In this document: positions 35,117 to 46,060 of the stretch, in pieces | Layout of the letters: each line of letters starts with the position of its first letter | Position numbering within the stretch: the first letter of the stretch is position 1 | Origin: Sutcliffiella sp. FSL R7-0096 | GTDB lineage: Bacteria > Bacillota > Bacilli > Bacillales > Bacillaceae_I | Reading direction: 5' to 3' | Length of the DNA: 64,000 nucleotides | Assembly (NCBI RefSeq): GCF_038595065.1 | Contig: NZ_CP152003.1 | Coordinates: 4,844,119-4,908,118, forward strand | Program-made: the position numbers and the translations under genes | Notes under the pieces: model-generated | Seen by the model: only the letters and a program-made list of their open reading frames with translations | The model's database searches: none | Told to the model about the DNA's origin: nothing

Positions 35117-36619
35117 TTAGTTGCTTAAATACTGCATTGGATCTTTAAGTTGTCCGTCTTTGTATACTTCAAAGTGTAAGTGGATACCAGTTGACTGACC
35201 AGTCGTTCCCATCACACCAATTTTTGATCCACGTGAAACAGTTTCTCCTACTGATACACTCATAGAATCAAGGTGAGCATAAATGGTTTTCATGCCGTTC
35301 TGATGGTTGATGACAATCTTATTTCCGTAACCGCCATCCCATCCGGCAGATTCTACAACGCCGTTATCGGCAGCTTTGATCGTTCTGTCACTTGGACGGG
35401 CAATGTCGATCCCTTTGTGCATTTTGCCCCAACGGTGCCCCATTTTACTGGAGATATAGCCGCCGACTGCAGGCCATGCAAGTGAGCCGCTCCCACGGGA
35501 AGGAATCACTTTTGTTCCTTTTAGAACGATGTGTTTCACAGGCTCTTTCAATGTTTCATCATGCGTTACTTCCGTTTTCATCGTAACGCCGTTTTCCTTC
35601 GTCGTAATGGTGCGTACGTTCTTTTCACCATTTACTCCTTGTTGCTTCACTTTCGTTTCTCCCTTAGGAAGTTCTTTGTCTTCAATAACTTCCTGCTCGT
35701 AAGGGATTTCTTCATTTTTAGATGCTTCTTCTTTTACCAGTACTTTGAGGTATGGCTTTTTGGCGGACACATTCAATGTTTTTCCTACTGCAAGCAATGA
35801 ACTCATTTCAATATCTGGATTCAATTTCAATAATTCTTCTGAAGTCAGGTCATGCTTTTCGGCAATATCCCCTAGGGAATCTCCTGCCTGCACTTCATAT
35901 TTCTTCGCTTCTTTTGTTCCTTTTTTTATCTGTTCAAGAGCTTCTTTAACAGAAACTACATTTTCCGGACTAACATTTTTGTTAGAAAATGAAACTTTTT
36001 CCGAGATGGAAACGTCTAATATACGAGACTCATTTTTTTTCAGTTCTGGAAGTTCCTTAACAGGCTCTTCCTCACTTTGCTTTTTCTCTAAAGCTTTTAG
36101 GTCTTCCTTGGACACATATTCCAATTTTAGAAGCTCCATTACTTTTTCCGCTTCTTCCTTGTCTTTAAGAAGCACTACTTCTTTTCCGTCAATGGTCAAT
36201 GCGGACGCACTTGCTTTTATTTCTACCTGCTCGACAACCGCATCTATCGTTTCTTGATTTTCAGCAGATGGTCGGAATACCTTTTCAGGTACGACAGAAA
36301 CTTGGTTACCAACGGAAAGCTCCAAATCTTTATATTGCTTCTGGACAGAATCAATCTTTTCATTTACCGCTTTATCCAACGCTTGTTTATCGTCCACAGC
36401 TCCCACACGCTCACCATTCAGGTACACATGATAAATGGTACCTAGTAGGGAATTTTCACTTGCATGGACAGCCATAGCGCCCAAAGTGATGGTAGAAGCA
36501 GCTACAGTCGTTACCATAACTCTTTTTGTAAAAGTAGAAAGACGATTTTTTTGAGATATATGTTTACTATTTTGTTTTTTGGTGTATGTACTATATATAC
36601 GCTTTAATCGGTTCATCAT
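35117..36619 (-). CDS. LysM/G5/M23 peptidoglycan endopeptidase
   Basis: 500-residue secreted wall enzyme. An N-terminal membrane/signal segment (VMVTTVAASTITLGAMAVHA) is followed by a helical region, a LysM domain (YEVQAGDSLGDIAEKHDLTSE, ~240-285), a G5-like domain (~290-370) and a C-terminal M23 domain. The M23 zinc ligands are in HKGIDIA and HLHFEV, with the active-site His in TIYAHLD. It probably cuts peptide cross-links. The position beside the wal operon makes WalR control plausible, but no clear WalR box was found. The start has GGGGAAA upstream. Confidence 0.93.
   Translation of the reverse strand: MMNRLKRIYSTYTKKQNSKHISQKNRLSTFTKRVMVTTVAASTITLGAMAVHASENSLLGTIYHVYLNGERVGAVDDKQALDKAVNEKIDSVQKQYKDLELSVGNQVSVVPEKVFRPSAENQETIDAVVEQVEIKASASALTIDGKEVVLLKDKEEAEKVMELLKLEYVSKEDLKALEKKQSEEEPVKELPELKKNESRILDVSISEKVSFSNKNVSPENVVSVKEALEQIKKGTKEAKKYEVQAGDSLGDIAEKHDLTSEELLKLNPDIEMSSLLAVGKTLNVSAKKPYLKVLVKEEASKNEEIPYEQEVIEDKELPKGETKVKQQGVNGEKNVRTITTKENGVTMKTEVTHDETLKEPVKHIVLKGTKVIPSRGSGSLAWPAVGGYISSKMGHRWGKMHKGIDIARPSDRTIKAADNGVVESAGWDGGYGNKIVINHQNGMKTIYAHLDSMSVSVGETVSRGSKIGVMGTTGQSTGIHLHFEVYKDGQLKDPMQYLSN
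35225..35240. promoter_or_regulatory. parS-like site inside the M23 peptidase gene
   Basis: TGATCCACGTGAAACA differs from the parS consensus TGTTCCACGTGAAACA at one position. It is 2 kb from the perfect site in walK. Confidence 0.55.
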
Positions 36620-37020
36620 GGTCTTTATTTCCCCCTGATTTCTTTCCCCGTTCTTAAACAGTTTTTATTTAGGTTTACTAGATTCCTCGATTAGGTCTAA
36701 TGATACCCATTTAAAATTTCCGACTACTTTACCATACCATATGTCTATCATTCAATAGAATACTAGAACAAAAGATGTAACCTAATTGTATTATTCTTGT
36801 CATATTTAGGCGATTCATAGGTTTTTTTCCTTATTTAGGTATGTTTTATGGGTAATTTTACATAGTTTTGGCGATAGCGTTGGTATAAGAGGGGATTTTA
36901 TCCTTTATTGTTACAGAGGGGTAACATTAATAGAAGATGAAGTGCTTGGGCTTGTGGATTTATGCTTTGTGCCGGCGTGGTTTTTTGGTAATTTTGAAGG
37001 GGTTGGGTTTTTTAGGGGCG
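36620..37020. other. Intergenic leader of the M23 peptidase gene
   Basis: About 400 bases with no supported gene. It contains the palindrome TGTTACAGAGGGGTAACA near 36908 and an AT-rich stretch likely to hold the promoter. No WalR direct repeat could be fixed with confidence. Confidence 0.4.
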
Positions 37021-37630
37021 AGTCGTCATAGTGGGCCTATGCAACCATCAGACACTTATAAAATAGCAGCTCAGTCGTCATAGAGGACCTATGCAACCAC
37101 CAGATACACAAAAACCAGCAGCTCAGTCGTCATAGAGGGCCTATGCAACCACCAAACACTCAAAAAACAGCTGCTCAGTCGCCATAGAGGGCCTATGCAA
37201 CCACCAGAACCTCAAATAACAGCTGCTCAGTCGCCATAGAGGGCCTATGCAACCATCAGACACTCATAAAACAGCTGCTCAGTCGCCATAGATGGCCTAT
37301 GCAACCACCAGAACCTAAAAAACAGCTGCTCAGTCGTCATAGAGGGCCTATGCAACCACCAGAACCTAAAAAAACAGCTGCTCAGTCGTCATAGAGGGCC
37401 TATGCAACCACCAGAACCTAAAAAAACAGCTGCTCAGTCGCCATAGAGGGCCTATGCAACCACCAGAACCTAAAAAACAGCTGCTCAGTCGTCATAGAGG
37501 GCCTATGCAACCACCAGAACCTAAAAAAACAGCAGCTCAGTCGCCATAGAGGGCCTATGCAACCACCAAACACTCAAAAAACAGCAGCTCAGTCGCCATA
37601 GAGGACTTATGTAAACACCAAAATCTCCAA
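37021..37630. repeat. Tandem array, twelve units of 51-52 bp
   Basis: Twelve near-identical units, counted by CCTATGCAAC at 37036, 37088, 37140, 37192, 37244, 37296, 37347, 37399, 37451, 37502, 37554 and a variant at about 37606. Each unit reads roughly CTCAGTCGTCATAGAGGGCC, TATGCAACCACCAGAACC, then A-rich and CAGCTG. CATAG/CTATG can form a small hairpin. Only the A-run varies in length. No open frame spans the array and no cas gene is present. Confidence 0.9.
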
Positions 37631-37807
37631 AAGAGAAAGTCAGCCTGCTGCGTAATTCTGCAAATAGGGCCCTTCTATTTAACCTTTGGGGTTACTGGGA
37701 CGCGCCTCGGGCATATAAGCCATTCTAATTGACCTTTCCTGGGCTAAGAGCGACGCTTCGGGCGAATAGATGTAATGTGGATCAGCCTTTGAACAAAATC
37801 CACCTAA

Positions 37808-37848
37808 ACAAAAAAACAGCACATTCACCATAAGATGAACGCGCTGCT
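37808..37848 (-). terminator. Terminator of the tRNA operon
   Basis: On the minus strand CAGCGCGTTC pairs with GAATGTGCTG, followed by seven T residues, just past tRNA-Phe. Confidence 0.75.
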
Positions 37849-37854
37849 TTGAGA

Positions 37855-37927
37855 TGGCTCGGGACGGAATCGAACCGCCGACACATGGATTTTCAGTCCA
37901 TTGCTCTACCAACTGAGCTACCGAGCC
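37855..37927 (-). tRNA. tRNA-Phe (GAA)
   Basis: 73-nt cloverleaf with acceptor GGCTCGG/CCGAGCC, anticodon loop CTGAAAA and T-loop GGTTCGATTCC. CCA is not encoded. Last of four co-directional tRNAs. Confidence 0.95.
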
Positions 37928-37965
37928 TAACACTCTAAAAAAGAGCTATGAATATGTATAAATGG

Positions 37966-38038
37966 CGGTCCCGACCGGGATCGAACCGGCGATCTCCTGC
38001 GTGACAGGCAGGCATGTTAACCGCTACACCACGGGACC
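37966..38038 (-). tRNA. tRNA-Asp (GTC)
   Basis: 73-nt cloverleaf with acceptor GGTCCCG/CGGGACC, anticodon loop CTGTCAC and T-loop GGTTCGATCCC. CCA is not encoded. Confidence 0.95.
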
Positions 38039-38056
38039 TAAGTAAAAAGAAAATGG

Positions 38057-38128
38057 TGACCCATACGGGATTCGAACCCGTGTTACCGCCGTGAAAGGGC
38101 GGTGTCTTAACCGCTTGACCAATGGGCC
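38057..38128 (-). tRNA. tRNA-Glu (TTC)
   Basis: 72-nt cloverleaf with anticodon loop CTTTCAC and T-loop GGTTCGAATCC; acceptor GGCCCAT with ATGGGTC. CCA is encoded just downstream (38054-38056). Confidence 0.95.
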
Positions 38129-38149
38129 TTACTTTTTAAATGAAAATGG

Positions 38150-38222
38150 TGTGCCATGAAGGACTCGAACCTTCGACCCTCTGATTAAAAGTCAGATGCT
38201 CTACCGACTGAGCTAATGGCAC
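38150..38222 (-). tRNA. tRNA-Lys (TTT)
   Basis: 73-nt cloverleaf with acceptor GTGCCAT/ATGGCAC, anticodon loop CTTTTAA and T-loop GGTTCGAGTCC. CCA is encoded (38147-38149). First gene of the tRNA operon. Confidence 0.95.
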
Positions 38223-38275
38223 CTAAGAACAACTTCGCCTAATGTAACTTTGAATCTCTTTTGACGACGTTTTTA

Positions 38276-38305
38276 ATAATATCATACTATCATTAAATCT
38301 TGCAA
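38276..38305 (-). promoter_or_regulatory. Candidate promoter of the tRNA operon
   Basis: On the minus strand TTGCAA (38300-38305) and TATTAT (38276-38281) are 18 bases apart, about 55 bases before tRNA-Lys. Confidence 0.55.
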
Positions 38306-38434
38306 TAACTTTTTTAAAAAAATATTTACTTCTATAAAACTTCCGAAACCCCTTTTATAAAAAATAGAACCCGAAAAATGTAATGAGCACAATTTGGAGC
38401 AGTCATTTCAGTAGAAAGTGACTTCATCTGGTGT

Positions 38435-38479
38435 ATGAAGACACTTTGGTGGAGATATATTTCTCTTAAGTGTCTTCAT
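38435..38479. repeat. Isolated hairpin related to the 5.3-kb array
   Basis: ATGAAGACACTT (38435-38446) and AAGTGTCTTCAT (38468-38479) form a perfect 12-bp stem, followed by AACC. The outer ATGAAGAC/GTCTTCAT and the AACC tail match the units at 5275-5534, while the inner stem and loop differ. A TGACTTCAT arm precedes it, as between array units. Confidence 0.65.
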
Positions 38480-38515
38480 AACCTTAACCAACACCTTTAA
38501 AAGCACACAACCATA

Positions 38516-38552
38516 TAAAAAGCCCCTTCAACTAAATACAGGAGAAGGGGCT
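38516..38552 (-). terminator. Terminator of purA
   Basis: AGCCCCTTC (38521-38529) pairs with GAAGGGGCT (38544-38552), followed by TTTTTA on the minus strand; 11 bases past the stop. Confidence 0.9.
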
Positions 38553-38563
38553 AACTTTAAATA

Positions 38564-39886
<1,323 letters not shown>

Positions 39887-39942
39887 TTAAATTCATTTTT
39901 CAACCAAAGTAAGTTTATCAGCTGACTGCAAGAAAGTCAACC

Positions 39943-39988
39943 AAAACACGAACAATTATATAAAATCAAAACTAATTTGTTCGTAATT
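39943..39988. promoter_or_regulatory. PurR operator (two inverted PurBoxes) upstream of purA
   Basis: AAAACACGAACAATT (39943-39957) and its near mirror AATTTGTTCGTAATT (39974-39988) form an inverted pair of PurBoxes with ~16 bases between them, matching the Bacillus PurR arrangement with its central CGAAC. It lies 90-135 bases before purA. Confidence 0.8.
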
Positions 39989-40029
39989 AAGACTAACATC
40001 TAAACCTAAATTAACTTAAATACTGCACT

Positions 40030-40170
40030 TAGCTTGTTGATTTCCGCAAACGGCTTCGCTTATCCAGAGGGCGACCTTGAGCCTCCTCGGACTACGGCCC
40101 TGCGGGGTTCTCAAGAATGTCGCTATCCCCCCGCAGGAATCTTCGCCTATTGCTCCAATCAACCAGCTAG
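40030..40170. repeat. Dispersed palindromic repeat, family B, copy 2 (with a second fragment)
   Basis: Outer arms TAGCTTGTTGATT and AATCAACCAGCTA flank the family blocks GGCTTCGCTT, GAGCCTCCTCGG, CTGCGGGGTTCTCAA and CCCGCAGGAA. A degenerate partial copy follows at about 40209-40285 (CTCGCAGAAGTCTTCGC, CCACTACAATCA). Confidence 0.8.
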
Positions 40171-40321
40171 AAATTCATAAAAAAGATAAGTTATTGGGTT
40201 TTTCAGTGGCCTCCTTCATTGCGGGCCCTTCCATGTCCCTTCCTCTCGCAGAAGTCTTCGCGCCTTCCACTACAATCATCTTGGTTACCGCATCTTGAAG
40301 ATAACTTAACTCTGTTTAATT

Positions 40322-40354
40322 AAATAAGGCACCTACATGACGTAGATGCCTTTT
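40322..40354 (-). terminator. Terminator of the yybS-gdpP-rplI-dnaC operon
   Basis: On the minus strand AAGGCATCTAC pairs with GTAGGTGCCTT, followed by ATTTAATT; it starts right at the dnaC stop. Confidence 0.75.
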
Positions 40355-40355
40355 A

Positions 40356-41723
40356 TTATGCCCCTGGAGGGACGGATTCATCATCAAATCGCCGCTCCAA
40401 GTTAACAAATTTATTATATTCTTTTACGAAAGCCAGTGAAACCGTTCCAACAGGGCCGTTACGCTGTTTTGCCAGGATGATCTCGATAATGTTCTTGTTT
40501 TCACTTTCTTTATCGTAATAGTCATCACGGTATAAGAATCCAACAATATCGGCATCCTGCTCAATACTTCCGGATTCACGGATATCGGACATCATCGGAC
40601 GCTTGTCTTGACGTTGCTCCACCCCACGGGATAGCTGGGACAAGGCGATAACAGGGACTTCAAGTTCCCTTGCCAATGCTTTGAGGGAACGGGAGATTTC
40701 GGATACTTCCTGTTGACGGTTCTCTCCGCCTCCACGTCCACTACCCTGGATCAATTGAAGGTAGTCAATCAGGATCATTCCAAGTCCACTTTCCTGTCTT
40801 AGACGACGGCACTTGGAGCGAATTTCGCTGACACGTATACCCGGGGTATCATCAATGTAGATACCTGCATTGGAGAGGCTTCCCATAGCCATGGTCAGCT
40901 TGCTCCAGTCCTCTGCTGTCAGCTGGCCTGTCCTAAGGTTCTGCGCATTGATGTTTCCTTCTGCACAGAGCATCCTCATGACAAGCTGCTCAGCACCCAT
41001 CTCCAGACTGAAGATGGCGACATTTTCACGGGCCTTTGTTGCGACGTTTTGGGCAATATTCAAGGCGAATGCCGTTTTACCAACAGAAGGACGGGCAGCG
41101 ATGATGATCAAGTCATTTCGCTGGAATCCTGCGGTCATTTTATCCAATTCGGTAAAGCCTGTCTCAATCCCCGTCACTTCCCCTTTACGGTTATGAAGGG
41201 TTTCAATATTGTCATAGGTTTTTACCAAGACATCTTTTATGTTTTGGAACACACCGGAATTTTTCCGCTGTGACACTTCCAAAATCTGTTTTTCCGCTTC
41301 GTTTAATAATCCCGCTACTTCATCTTCCCGACTATATCCTTCTTGGGCAATATTCGTTGCGGTACGGATCAAACGGCGAAGAATGGACTTTTCTTCCACG
41401 ATCTTCGCGTAATACTCAATGTTCGCTGCAGTTGGCACAGAGCCAGCGATGTCACTCAGGTAAGAAACCCCTCCGACCTCTTCCAAAAGCTTCAGGTTTG
41501 CAAGCTCCGATGTGACGGTGACCAAATCTACCGGCTCCCCGCGGTCGGAAAGATTGAGCATGCAGTCATATATCTTCTGATGGGCGGCACGATAAAAGTC
41601 ATCAGGCATGACAAGCTCCGATGCCAATGTTAGTGAGGACGGCTCTAGAAAAATGGCTCCGATGACCGCCTGTTCCGCTTCTATATTTTGTGGTGGAATT
41701 CTATCTTCAAAAATATCACTCAT
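40356..41723 (-). CDS. dnaC: Replicative DNA helicase
   Basis: 455-residue DnaB-type hexameric helicase that unwinds DNA at the fork (named DnaC in Bacillus). The N-terminal primase-binding domain begins RIPPQNIEAEQAVIGAI; the RecA-like domain has Walker A AARPSVGKTAFALN (residues ~206-219), Walker B GMILIDYLQLI, and the arginine-finger region LSRGVEQRQDKRP. ATG 41723 has GGAGGAGG upstream; a longer frame adds 15 unlikely residues. Last gene of an operon with rplI, gdpP and yybS. Confidence 0.97.
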   Translation of the reverse strand: MSDIFEDRIPPQNIEAEQAVIGAIFLEPSSLTLASELVMPDDFYRAAHQKIYDCMLNLSDRGEPVDLVTVTSELANLKLLEEVGGVSYLSDIAGSVPTAANIEYYAKIVEEKSILRRLIRTATNIAQEGYSREDEVAGLLNEAEKQILEVSQRKNSGVFQNIKDVLVKTYDNIETLHNRKGEVTGIETGFTELDKMTAGFQRNDLIIIAARPSVGKTAFALNIAQNVATKARENVAIFSLEMGAEQLVMRMLCAEGNINAQNLRTGQLTAEDWSKLTMAMGSLSNAGIYIDDTPGIRVSEIRSKCRRLRQESGLGMILIDYLQLIQGSGRGGGENRQQEVSEISRSLKALARELEVPVIALSQLSRGVEQRQDKRPMMSDIRESGSIEQDADIVGFLYRDDYYDKESENKNIIEIILAKQRNGPVGTVSLAFVKEYNKFVNLERRFDDESVPPGA

Positions 41724-41784
41724 CCCTGTTCCTCCTCCCCGGAAAACCGTTATATCTACTTCCGGCAATGCTCTTTTATCTTTT

Positions 41785-41974
41785 GGCTCTGTTAAACACC
41801 CCTGTTGATTTCCACACTAGGCTTCGCTTTCCTAGGAGCGTTTAGGGGAGCCTCCTCGGCTTACGCGCCTGCGTGGTCTCTCCCCTAAATTCTATCTACC
41901 TCAGGAGTCTTCGCCTATTGCTCCAATCAACAGCTAGGTTGCGGCAAAAATCAACCGTATCCTTTAACAGAGCC
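41785..41974. repeat. Dispersed palindromic repeat, family B, copy 3, with terminal inverted repeats
   Basis: The longest B copy, 190 bp. It is bounded by a perfect 12-bp inverted repeat, GGCTCTGTTAAA (41785-41796) and TTTAACAGAGCC (41963-41974). Inside, CTGTTGATT and AATCAACAG form the second arm pair. It lies between rplI and dnaC within the operon. Confidence 0.85.
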
Positions 41975-41997
41975 TATCTTTTAGAAAAGAGCTCTCA

Positions 41998-42022
41998 TAA
42001 AGAAAACTCGGCAATAGCCGAG
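41998..42022 (-). terminator. Hairpin after rplI
   Basis: CTCGGC (42007-42012) pairs with GCCGAG (42017-42022), followed by TTTTCTTTAT on the minus strand. It may end part of the transcription before dnaC. Confidence 0.7.
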
Positions 42023-42030
42023 CATCTTTC

Positions 42031-42480
42031 TTACTTTTGTTCTGTCACATGCACCTTTAAGGTTGCTGTAACGTCTGTATGCAACTTTACTGGCACATTT
42101 GTGTAGCCTAAGGCACGAATGGCATCGTTCAGCTCCATTTTGCGCTTATCGATCTTTATTTTATGCTTCTTATGAAGCTCTTCTGCAATTTGTTTGGTGG
42201 TGATGCTGCCGAATAGACGGCCGCCTTCCCCAGCCTTTGTATGGAATTCAAGCGTCAGATTTTCCAACGTCGCTTTTAACTCTTTCGCGTTTTCAAGCTC
42301 TTGTTCCGCTTCTTTGGCTTCTTTGTTCTTTTGAGCTTCCAATGATTTAAGGTTACCATTAGAAGCTTCCATCGCCAACCCTTGTTTTAGTAGAAAATTA
42401 TGGGCATAACCATCTGCCACGTTTTTCACTTCGCCTTTTTTGCCTTTACCTTTAACATCTTTTAAAAATATTACCCTCAT
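42031..42480 (-). CDS. rplI: 50S ribosomal protein L9
   Basis: 149 residues of normal length. The N-terminal domain ([30 protein letters not shown]) is followed by the long connecting helix and the C-terminal domain with the family phrase [16 protein letters not shown]. The ATG overlaps the gdpP stop by four bases. It binds 23S rRNA near the L1 stalk base. Confidence 0.98.
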   Translation of the reverse strand: MRVIFLKDVKGKGKKGEVKNVADGYAHNFLLKQGLAMEASNGNLKSLEAQKNKEAKEAEQELENAKELKATLENLTLEFHTKAGEGGRLFGSITTKQIAEELHKKHKIKIDKRKMELNDAIRALGYTNVPVKLHTDVTATLKVHVTEQK

Positions 42481-44447
42481 TCCTTGGAACCTCCTTCTAA
42501 GTACTCCGTTATTGCTTGTTTCAGTTTTTCTTCCGCTTCATCGATGGTCGTGTTCATCTGGGTCGCTGCATTGGTCAGGTGACCACCGCCGCCGAGGTTT
42601 TCCATCACGACCTGTACATTGATGTCACCGAGCGATCTCGCACTGATGCTGACCTGTTCCCCGTTTCGATGGGCGATGACAAAGGATGTATTGATATCGC
42701 TCATTGCAAGGAGGGTATCTGCCGCCTGAGCAATCATGACCTGATCAAACGACTCTTCAGGGATTCCTTTGGCAATGACAATGCCTTCTTGGAAAAGATA
42801 GGCGCTCTCAATCAATTTCGCCCGTTTTACAAAGCGTTCCAGATTCTCTTTTAACAATTTTTGTACAAGAATTGTGTCTGCACCTTGGGACCGTAGGTAG
42901 GATGCTGCATCAAACGTACGGGAACCGGTTCGGACCGTGAAGCTTTTCGTATCTACTATTATACCAGCTAATAGGGCGGTCGCTTCAAGCATTGTGATTT
43001 TGATCCGCTTCGGCTGATATTGCAGAAGCTCTGTTACCAGCTCTGCTGTGGAGGAGGCATATGGCTCCATATAAACAAGCAATGGATCTTCTATAAAGTC
43101 TTCTCCACGTCTGTGATGGTCAATGACGACGACATTGTCCATTTTATTTAACAGCTTTTCCTCGATGACAAGGGATGGCTTGTGCGTATCCACCACGACC
43201 AGAAGGGTATCACCTGTCGCTATCTCTAAGGCATCCTCCGGTGATATAAATTTTTCCCATAACTCACTATGGCTTTTTAATTCTTCCAACAGGCGGTGAA
43301 TGCCTGCATCCATTTCCTGTTGGTTCAACACGATATAGGCATCCTTGTGGTTGAGTTCCGCCACCTTGGCGATACCGATTGCCGCGCCAAGTGCATCCAT
43401 ATCTGGATAGCGATGTCCCATAATGATGACCTTGTCACTACCTTGGATCAATTCCTTCAGTGCATGGGAAATGACGCGTGCACGTACACGAGTGCGTTTT
43501 TCCATCGGATTGGTTTTGCCTCCATAAAAGCGAACCTTTCCGTTTGTCTGCTTGATCGCCACCTGGTCCCCACCACGACCTAATGCCAAGTCAAGGCTTG
43601 ATTGGGCAAGGTGCCCAAGCTCCGGTAAGGAAGGAACCCCCGTGCCGATACCAACACTTAAGGTTAAAGGCATGCTTTGTTTGGATGTTTGCTCACGTAC
43701 TTCATCTAAAATAGAGAACTTGTTCTTTTCCAATTGAACAAGAATATGTTCATTCAGCACGACAATAAATCGCTCCATGGACGTTCTTTTCAGAAAGACG
43801 CCATTTTCCATGGACCACTTATTGATAATAGAGGTTACCTGACTGTTGATCGCACTTTTAGTCTGATCATCCATTCCCTGTGTCACTTCATCATAATTAT
43901 CAAGGAAGATGATGCCGAGGACCGTACGCTCATCCTCATATAACTTCTCGATATGAGTTTGTTCCGTAATATCAAAAAAGTAAATGAGACGCTCCGCTTT
44001 TTTGATGACCACTTTATACTTTCGATCATGTAAGGGAATGGTTTCTGTTTCGATATCCTGCTTCAAAAGAGGAATCAAGTTCTCCCCAACATCATATAAA
44101 GACCTTCCCACCAAAGTTTCCTCATGAAAACAGGAAGCAAGAAAAGGGTTGGTCCATTCGATTTGATAATCATCATTATAAAGCATGATCCCAATCGGCA
44201 TTTCCATTAACGCTTCTTCCCCAACCTTTTTTAACCGGTAGGAAAGGGTGGATATATACGATTCCATTTCTTTTTTAGCCTTTTGTTCCACTTTGATGTA
44301 AAGATATACAACCAAGCCTAGGAGCAGAAAGCTGACAATCCCTATTTGCCATTGGAAAAACACGATTATCCCAAGTTGAATCAGTGCAATTATAAAAAGT
44401 AAATAAACGGGATAACGCAAATTCAGTTTTTCAAAATAATTAGGCAT
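42477..44447 (-). CDS. gdpP: c-di-AMP phosphodiesterase GdpP (YybT)
   Basis: 656-residue membrane enzyme hydrolysing c-di-AMP. Two N-terminal helices, a PAS domain (~80-150), a degenerate GGDEF domain (~170-300) and the DHH-DHHA1 module follow. The DHH motifs are [25 protein letters not shown] and [13 protein letters not shown]1 ends [12 protein letters not shown]. It lowers c-di-AMP and so affects potassium transport, wall stress and beta-lactam tolerance. It is between yybS and rplI, the order found in Bacillus. Confidence 0.97.
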   Translation of the reverse strand: MPNYFEKLNLRYPVYLLFIIALIQLGIIVFFQWQIGIVSFLLLGLVVYLYIKVEQKAKKEMESYISTLSYRLKKVGEEALMEMPIGIMLYNDDYQIEWTNPFLASCFHEETLVGRSLYDVGENLIPLLKQDIETETIPLHDRKYKVVIKKAERLIYFFDITEQTHIEKLYEDERTVLGIIFLDNYDEVTQGMDDQTKSAINSQVTSIINKWSMENGVFLKRTSMERFIVVLNEHILVQLEKNKFSILDEVREQTSKQSMPLTLSVGIGTGVPSLPELGHLAQSSLDLALGRGGDQVAIKQTNGKVRFYGGKTNPMEKRTRVRARVISHALKELIQGSDKVIIMGHRYPDMDALGAAIGIAKVAELNHKDAYIVLNQQEMDAGIHRLLEELKSHSELWEKFISPEDALEIATGDTLLVVVDTHKPSLVIEEKLLNKMDNVVVIDHHRRGEDFIEDPLLVYMEPYASSTAELVTELLQYQPKRIKITMLEATALLAGIIVDTKSFTVRTGSRTFDAASYLRSQGADTILVQKLLKENLERFVKRAKLIESAYLFQEGIVIAKGIPEESFDQVMIAQAADTLLAMSDINTSFVIAHRNGEQVSISARSLGDINVQVVMENLGGGGHLTNAATQMNTTIDEAEEKLKQAITEYLEGGSKE

Positions 44448-44480
44448 GTGTGTTCAGCTCCTAATTAATAGTTTCGCTAG

Positions 44481-45428
44481 TTATTTTCCTTTATTATTGC
44501 CCTGTATTCTCTCTCTCAATTGAAAGCCGATATCTACTATTCCTATCATTCTTATTATATAGACCAAAGGTGGGATAAGGAAGGATAAAATTAGGATTGT
44601 AATCGGCACCGCCTTTGATATTCCTTTTTTATAACAAAAGAAGAAAATGAACGAAAATCCTTGCACCGTCATCAGTAGCATCAGGATAAACGAAAGGTTA
44701 AGTACCGCCATATATAAGGTAGATCCCTCTTCCGGCTGCATGAGGGACAAAATCAATACAATCAAATAATACCAAAGCAAGCTTCTTGGCAGCATCAATT
44801 CCCTGAATGGAGGGAAAGGTGTCACCTGCATCTTCAACCTCCGCACAATAAAAACAGTGAAGAGCTGAGAGAAAAAGGCATGCACAAATGAAGTAAGCAC
44901 AAACATGGCCGGCAAAAGATAGGTGGAATAGCCTAGGTACTCCTCCATTCTTTCAAGACCCTCTTGTGCATTCTCCTGTCCAAGAGAAGTGGCGATGGAT
45001 TCTGATGCTTGCATCGACTCTCTGATCATCCCCTGCAATACTTCCATGAAATCAATGTTAAAAAGAACGATAGCAACAACGTATGCCAGAATATAATTGA
45101 TTAAGTAAACCCCGGTAGCAGCGCCTAGAATAGCATAACGGTTAGCTTTGTTTCCGATGAGGTGTCCCATCACGACACCGACCGTGCTGGCTGGAATACT
45201 CAACACCAAGGCCAATGGCGATCCAAGCAGAACGCTTAAAAGGCCGGCGACCACAGTGAGCCAGATCCCTGATTTCCAACCGTTTCTGGCGGTGAACACG
45301 ACAAATGGGACAACCATCGCTAGGAGGGTAATCATGCCCAGAAATGGAATATAGAGTGTGATGAGCAGTAGCAGCACGTAAATGCCAAGCAGTGTGGCTC
45401 CTTCAGTTATATGTTTGGTTTCTTTCAC
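44481..45428 (-). CDS. yybS: YybS family membrane protein (DUF2232)
   Basis: 315-residue integral membrane protein with about eight hydrophobic helices; it begins KETKHITEGATLLGIYVLLLL. Function is unknown, and the family always sits beside gdpP. GTG 45428 is the chosen start because GGAGG lies eight bases upstream; a TTG at 45443 would contain that SD in its own codons. First gene of the operon running to dnaC. Confidence 0.9.
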   Translation of the reverse strand: MKETKHITEGATLLGIYVLLLLITLYIPFLGMITLLAMVVPFVVFTARNGWKSGIWLTVVAGLLSVLLGSPLALVLSIPASTVGVVMGHLIGNKANRYAILGAATGVYLINYILAYVVAIVLFNIDFMEVLQGMIRESMQASESIATSLGQENAQEGLERMEEYLGYSTYLLPAMFVLTSFVHAFFSQLFTVFIVRRLKMQVTPFPPFRELMLPRSLLWYYLIVLILSLMQPEEGSTLYMAVLNLSFILMLLMTVQGFSFIFFFCYKKGISKAVPITILILSFLIPPLVYIIRMIGIVDIGFQLRERIQGNNKGK

Positions 45429-45525
45429 TATATAAACCTCCAAGAACGCTTAGTTACACAATATGTATAGTTTATCCTTAAGATTCTATTACAATCAAAT
45501 GTTATGTTGGATGATATCGTAAACT

Positions 45526-45658
45526 CCCTGTTGTCCTTCGTTCCAGGTGTTCGCTTTCCGCGGGACGGTGGTTGAGCCTCCTCGGCTTCGCCTGCGGGGT
45601 CTCAACCAACCGTTACTCCCCCGCAGGAGTCTCACACCTTGCACTTTTGACAACAGGG
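45526..45658. repeat. Dispersed palindromic repeat, family B, copy 4
   Basis: 133 bp. Outer arms CCCTGTTGTC (45526-45535) and GACAACAGGG (45649-45658) are perfectly inverted. A second arm pair is CAGGTGT/ACACCTTG. The central blocks GAGCCTCCTCGGCTTCGCCT and GTCTCAACC are the most complete of all copies. Confidence 0.85.
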
Positions 45659-45687
45659 TAGAACTTTATGATTATTTTTAAACGACT

Positions 45688-45736
45688 AGCAAAAAGGAAG
45701 GCAGCAAGATATTCTCTCACTGCCTTCCTTTTTACT
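45688..45736 (-). terminator. Terminator of rpsF-ssb-rpsR
   Basis: AAAAAGGAAGGCAG (45691-45704) pairs with CTGCCTTCCTTTTT (45720-45733): a 14-bp stem with T-runs on both sides, just past the rpsR stop. It may serve both strands. Confidence 0.92.
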
Positions 45737-45750
45737 TTTATTCGGCTTTA

Positions 45751-46023
<273 letters not shown>

Positions 46024-46060
46024 TTATACAGCCATTTTTATAAAACGATACCTTCTAGAA

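Noticed and set aside
37021..37630. Regular repeats that could be taken for a CRISPR array
   Set aside because: The whole 52-bp unit is conserved, so there are no unique spacers, and there are no cas genes.
37679..37933. An 84-residue frame starting MLGSVAQLVEQWTENPC
   Set aside because: It is the translation of the tRNA-Phe gene, a common false protein.
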